Assembly: GCA_021824385.1 (NCBI GenBank)
Contig: JAKAKU010000042.1
Coordinates: 1-7,013, forward strand
DNA: 7,013 nt
Direction: 5' to 3'
Source of the DNA: a bacterium
GTDB taxonomy: Bacteria; Patescibacteriota; Microgenomatia; UBA8517
In this document: in pieces, positions 5,446 to 7,013 of the stretch
Position numbering within the stretch: the first letter of the stretch is position 1
Layout of the letters: the number at the start of each line of letters is the position of its first letter
The notes under the pieces: generated by a model
The model's database searches: none
What the model was told of the DNA's origin: nothing
What the model saw: only the letters and a program-made list of their open reading frames with translations
Made by a program: the position numbers and the translations under genes

Positions 5446-5955
5446 ATGAAGCTTTTTGTTGGACTCGGAAATCCGGGGAAAGAATATGTAAAAAACAGAC
5501 ATAATGTAGGGTTCATGTTTTTGGATACCTTCAGTACCTTTGAGACGTTTAACACAAACAAACATACCTACTCACTCGTTGCGAAAGACCTTATACATGA
5601 CGTTCTTCTTGCTAAACCGAATACCTTCATGAATTCTTCCGGCAAAGCTGTAAAGGCGCTTCTCGCGTATTACAAATTAAATACTTCCGACCTTTATATC
5701 ATTCACGACGATCTTGATATTAGACTGGGGGAGTACAAAATCCAAAAAGGGGTTGGGCCAAAAATTCATAATGGGGTGAATTCAATTGAGGAGACCTTAA
5801 ACACAAAAGACTTTTTCAGAATTCGTATTGGAGTAGACAATAGATTACCAGAAAACAGAATTCCAGGAGAGCGCTATGTATTAACAGACTTCGAACCGTT
5901 TGAAATGGACCAACTACATGCGGTGTTTGAAAGAATCAAAGCTGAACTGCTGTAA
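5446..5955 (+). CDS. pth: Peptidyl-tRNA hydrolase
   Basis: This enzyme releases peptides from peptidyl-tRNA that dropped off the ribosome, recycling tRNA in the cytoplasm. The 169-residue product shows the family motifs in order: FVGLGNPGKEY (4-14), RHNVGF with the catalytic His 19, KPNTFMNSSG (57-66) with Asn 63, IIHDDLDIRLG (85-95) with the conserved Asp, and HNG (108-110). The Gly-rich loop before HNG is altered (KGVGPKI instead of the usual GGxGGH type), and the protein is shorter than E. coli Pth (194 aa), mostly at the C-terminus. ATG 5446 is chosen because the family N-terminus begins at MKLFVGLG; a GTG at 5431 would add five residues overlapping the -10 box. There is no Shine-Dalgarno sequence. 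The gene for a small helical protein follows nine bases later. Confidence 0.95.
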   Translation: MKLFVGLGNPGKEYVKNRHNVGFMFLDTFSTFETFNTNKHTYSLVAKDLIHDVLLAKPNTFMNSSGKAVKALLAYYKLNTSDLYIIHDDLDIRLGEYKIQKGVGPKIHNGVNSIEETLNTKDFFRIRIGVDNRLPENRIPGERYVLTDFEPFEMDQLHAVFERIKAELL

Positions 5956-5964
5956 AAATTATTT

Positions 5965-6252
5965 ATGAAAAGCGACGATCCGAAAAAACTTTCAGACCTT
6001 TTGTCTAAATATAAACAAGAAGAGGATAAGTACATCTCTCGTGAATTCCAACAATACGGCTACGATCTTGCTGTTGAATTAAATGACCTTCCTCATAAAG
6101 CTCTGTACATTAAGCTTGCAAAAAGTACACCGAGAGAACACCTTGAAGCGGCGCGCCGTTTTTTGAAAGATGCAACGAATGCAAAAAGCAAAGGGAGACT
6201 CTTCATGTGGAAATTAAAAGAGCTAAAGAAAAACAAAATAAAGGAAAAATAA
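5965..6252 (+). CDS. Small charged helical protein, 95 aa, downstream of pth
   Basis: ATG 5965 lies nine bases after the pth stop, without a Shine-Dalgarno sequence, so it is probably cotranscribed and perhaps coupled with pth. The product is rich in Lys and Glu, with no Cys, signal or membrane segment. It looks helical throughout: an amphipathic start (KKLSDLLSKYKQEEDKY), a centre with LPHKALYIKLAKSTPREHLE, and a very basic tail (KELKKNKIKEK) that could contact RNA or ribosomes. Given its place next to pth a translation-related role can be imagined, but no family is recognised and this is a guess. Confidence 0.8.
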   Translation: MKSDDPKKLSDLLSKYKQEEDKYISREFQQYGYDLAVELNDLPHKALYIKLAKSTPREHLEAARRFLKDATNAKSKGRLFMWKLKELKKNKIKEK

Positions 6253-6257
6253 TCTCC

Positions 6258-6286
6258 TTGCCCCACGCCTCGGGGTGTTCTAGTAT
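6258..6286 (+). promoter_or_regulatory. Promoter of the YdjM-like gene, leaderless geometry
   Basis: TTGCCC (6258-6263), a 17-base spacer and TAGTAT (6281-6286) form a fair promoter. The -10 hexamer ends five bases before ATG 6292, as in pth. A CCCC/GGGG pairing within the spacer region might form a small hairpin but has no T-tract. Confidence 0.55.
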
Positions 6287-6291
6287 GAGAT

Positions 6292-6840
6292 ATGTATCAG
6301 TGGACTTTGAAAAAAGAAATTGCACTTCATGTGTTTGTCTCACTGTTGTTTTTTTTGCCTTTTGTTTTTATTCATCACTTAGTAGGACAGAATGTTGCAC
6401 TCCTGTATGCAGGAGTCCTCGTTGGAGTGTTTTTGCCTGATATAGATCACCTTATCTATACATTGTTTTTGAAGCCTTCAGAAATTACTTCTCAAAGAGT
6501 TCGATCAAAGGTCGCTTCCAAAAACTTTGCTTCTGCAATAGATCTTTTGTTTTCCACGCGAGATGAACGTAAAAATTTAATATTTCACAATTTTCTTTTT
6601 CAAGCGTTGTTTGTTGTATTTTCCTTTTTGGTGGTGAGTTCTACCACGAGTTTATTTGGAAGAGGAGTTGTCATTTCATTTTTGCTTAGCCTGTTGGTGG
6701 ACGAGAGTCTCGACATGTATTTTCGTGCAGATTTCTCACGATGGTTACGAGGGCTTCCTATGTCACTTACTTCTCAACAACTTCGGCTGTACCTTGGGGT
6801 ACAGGGATTCTTGATTTTTGTCTTAGGATATTTGTTCTAG
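6292..6840 (+). CDS. YdjM-like multi-pass membrane protein, 182 aa
   Basis: Hydrophobic segments at about 11-30, 36-60, 98-118, 124-140 and 164-182 indicate an integral membrane protein. LPDIDH (48-53) at the end of the second segment, a His-Asn pair (99-100) starting the third, and LVDESLD (135-141) ending the fourth match the layout of the YdjM/DUF457 group of inner-membrane putative metal-dependent hydrolases, which carry PDxDH, an H-rich turn and a late Asp. The usual HR..HS motif is reduced to FHNF, so enzymatic activity is uncertain. ATG 6292 is chosen for its spacing to the -10 box; ATG 6285 is in another frame. Stop is TAG, and the glycosyltransferase gene follows 38 bases later. The membrane nature is certain; the family link is tentative. 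Confidence 0.8.
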   Translation: MYQWTLKKEIALHVFVSLLFFLPFVFIHHLVGQNVALLYAGVLVGVFLPDIDHLIYTLFLKPSEITSQRVRSKVASKNFASAIDLLFSTRDERKNLIFHNFLFQALFVVFSFLVVSSTTSLFGRGVVISFLLSLLVDESLDMYFRADFSRWLRGLPMSLTSQQLRLYLGVQGFLIFVLGYLF

Positions 6841-6867
6841 GGAAGGCTAAGTGAAATAAAGTATTTT

Positions 6868-6873
6868 TAAGAT
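6868..6873 (+). promoter_or_regulatory. -10-like box before the glycosyltransferase gene
   Basis: TAAGAT ends five bases before ATG 6879, the same distance as in pth and the YdjM-like gene. No convincing -35 is visible in this A/T-rich stretch, so support comes mainly from the repeated geometry. Confidence 0.4.
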
Positions 6874-6878
6874 GTGAC

Positions 6879-7013
6879 ATGAAAGTATTAATGTTTGGAT
6901 GGGAGTTTCCGCCGTATAATAGCGGCGGCTTAGGCGTGGCCTGTCAAGGTCTTGCTCGTGCGTTGTCGGAAAAAGGAACAGAAGTGTTATTTGTTCTTCC
7001 CAAAAAGGTACAA
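6879..7013 (+). CDS. Glycogen/starch-synthase-type glycosyltransferase, N-terminal fragment
   Basis: Only the first 45 codons are in the window. MKVLMFGWEFPPYNSGGLG followed by a helix with ACQGLARALSEKG and a strand EVLFVLP is the start of the N-terminal Rossmann-like domain of GT5/GT4 enzymes of the GT-B fold. The SGGLG loop corresponds to the KxGGL sugar-nucleotide binding loop of glycogen synthases, with Ser in place of the usual Lys-x lead. These enzymes transfer glucose or other sugars from a nucleotide sugar to a glycan. Substrate cannot be told from this fragment. There is no Shine-Dalgarno sequence. Confidence 0.88.
   Translation, partial: MKVLMFGWEFPPYNSGGLGVACQGLARALSEKGTEVLFVLPKKVQ

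Noticed and set aside
6261..6275. CCCC/GGGG pairing after the 95-residue gene as a terminator.
   Set aside because: The stem is only four pairs and has no T-tract; the bases are better explained as part of the next promoter spacer.
605..6840. Possible use of UGA as a sense codon, since none of the main complete genes ends in TGA.
   Set aside because: Recognisable genes such as pth are full length under the standard code with no internal TGA, and eight stops are too few to argue for recoding.

Overview
The window looks like chromosomal DNA of a bacterium of moderate G+C. I cannot name it from sequence alone. A short, divergent peptidyl-tRNA hydrolase, many unrecognised secreted or membrane proteins and very tight packing make a Patescibacteria/CPR-type genome plausible, but this is an inference. 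Complete genes end in TAA or TAG, and recognisable genes read through intact with the standard code.

The left three quarters (1-5352) is mostly minus strand and holds two transcription units. Unit A (2149 down to 1) starts at a strong extended -10 promoter. It encodes a 484-residue membrane protein with a cysteine-rich extracytoplasmic segment and a possible TPM-like region, then a LemA-like membrane-anchored protein cut by the window edge. Unit B (5417 down to 2580) starts at a closely similar promoter. It encodes a second membrane-anchored cysteine-rich protein (286 aa, TTG start), then a 200-base structured spacer, a 398-residue soluble protein, and a 192-residue ORF that overlaps the 398-residue gene by 107 bases in the +1 frame. 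It ends at a good intrinsic terminator. Between the units lies a small plus-strand gene (84 aa) with its own promoter and terminator; the two terminators face each other at 2543-2612.

The right part (5446-7013) is plus strand: pth, a small charged helical protein, a YdjM-like multi-pass membrane protein, and the start of a glycogen-synthase-type glycosyltransferase. These genes look like ordinary chromosomal genes. They lack convincing Shine-Dalgarno sequences, and three of them carry a -10-like hexamer ending exactly five bases before the ATG, which suggests leaderless mRNAs. The main minus-strand genes, by contrast, have AAGGAG/AGGAGG-type ribosome binding sites.

The most interesting items are the alternative-hairpin (attenuator-like) layout at 4311-4384 ahead of the 398-residue gene, the recurring -10/ATG geometry on the plus strand, the +1 overlap of the 398 and 192 ORFs, and the pair of cysteine-rich membrane proteins expressed from matching promoters near a LemA-like gene. 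The cysteine-rich/LemA-like set may form one uncharacterised cell-envelope system; its function cannot be read from the sequence.
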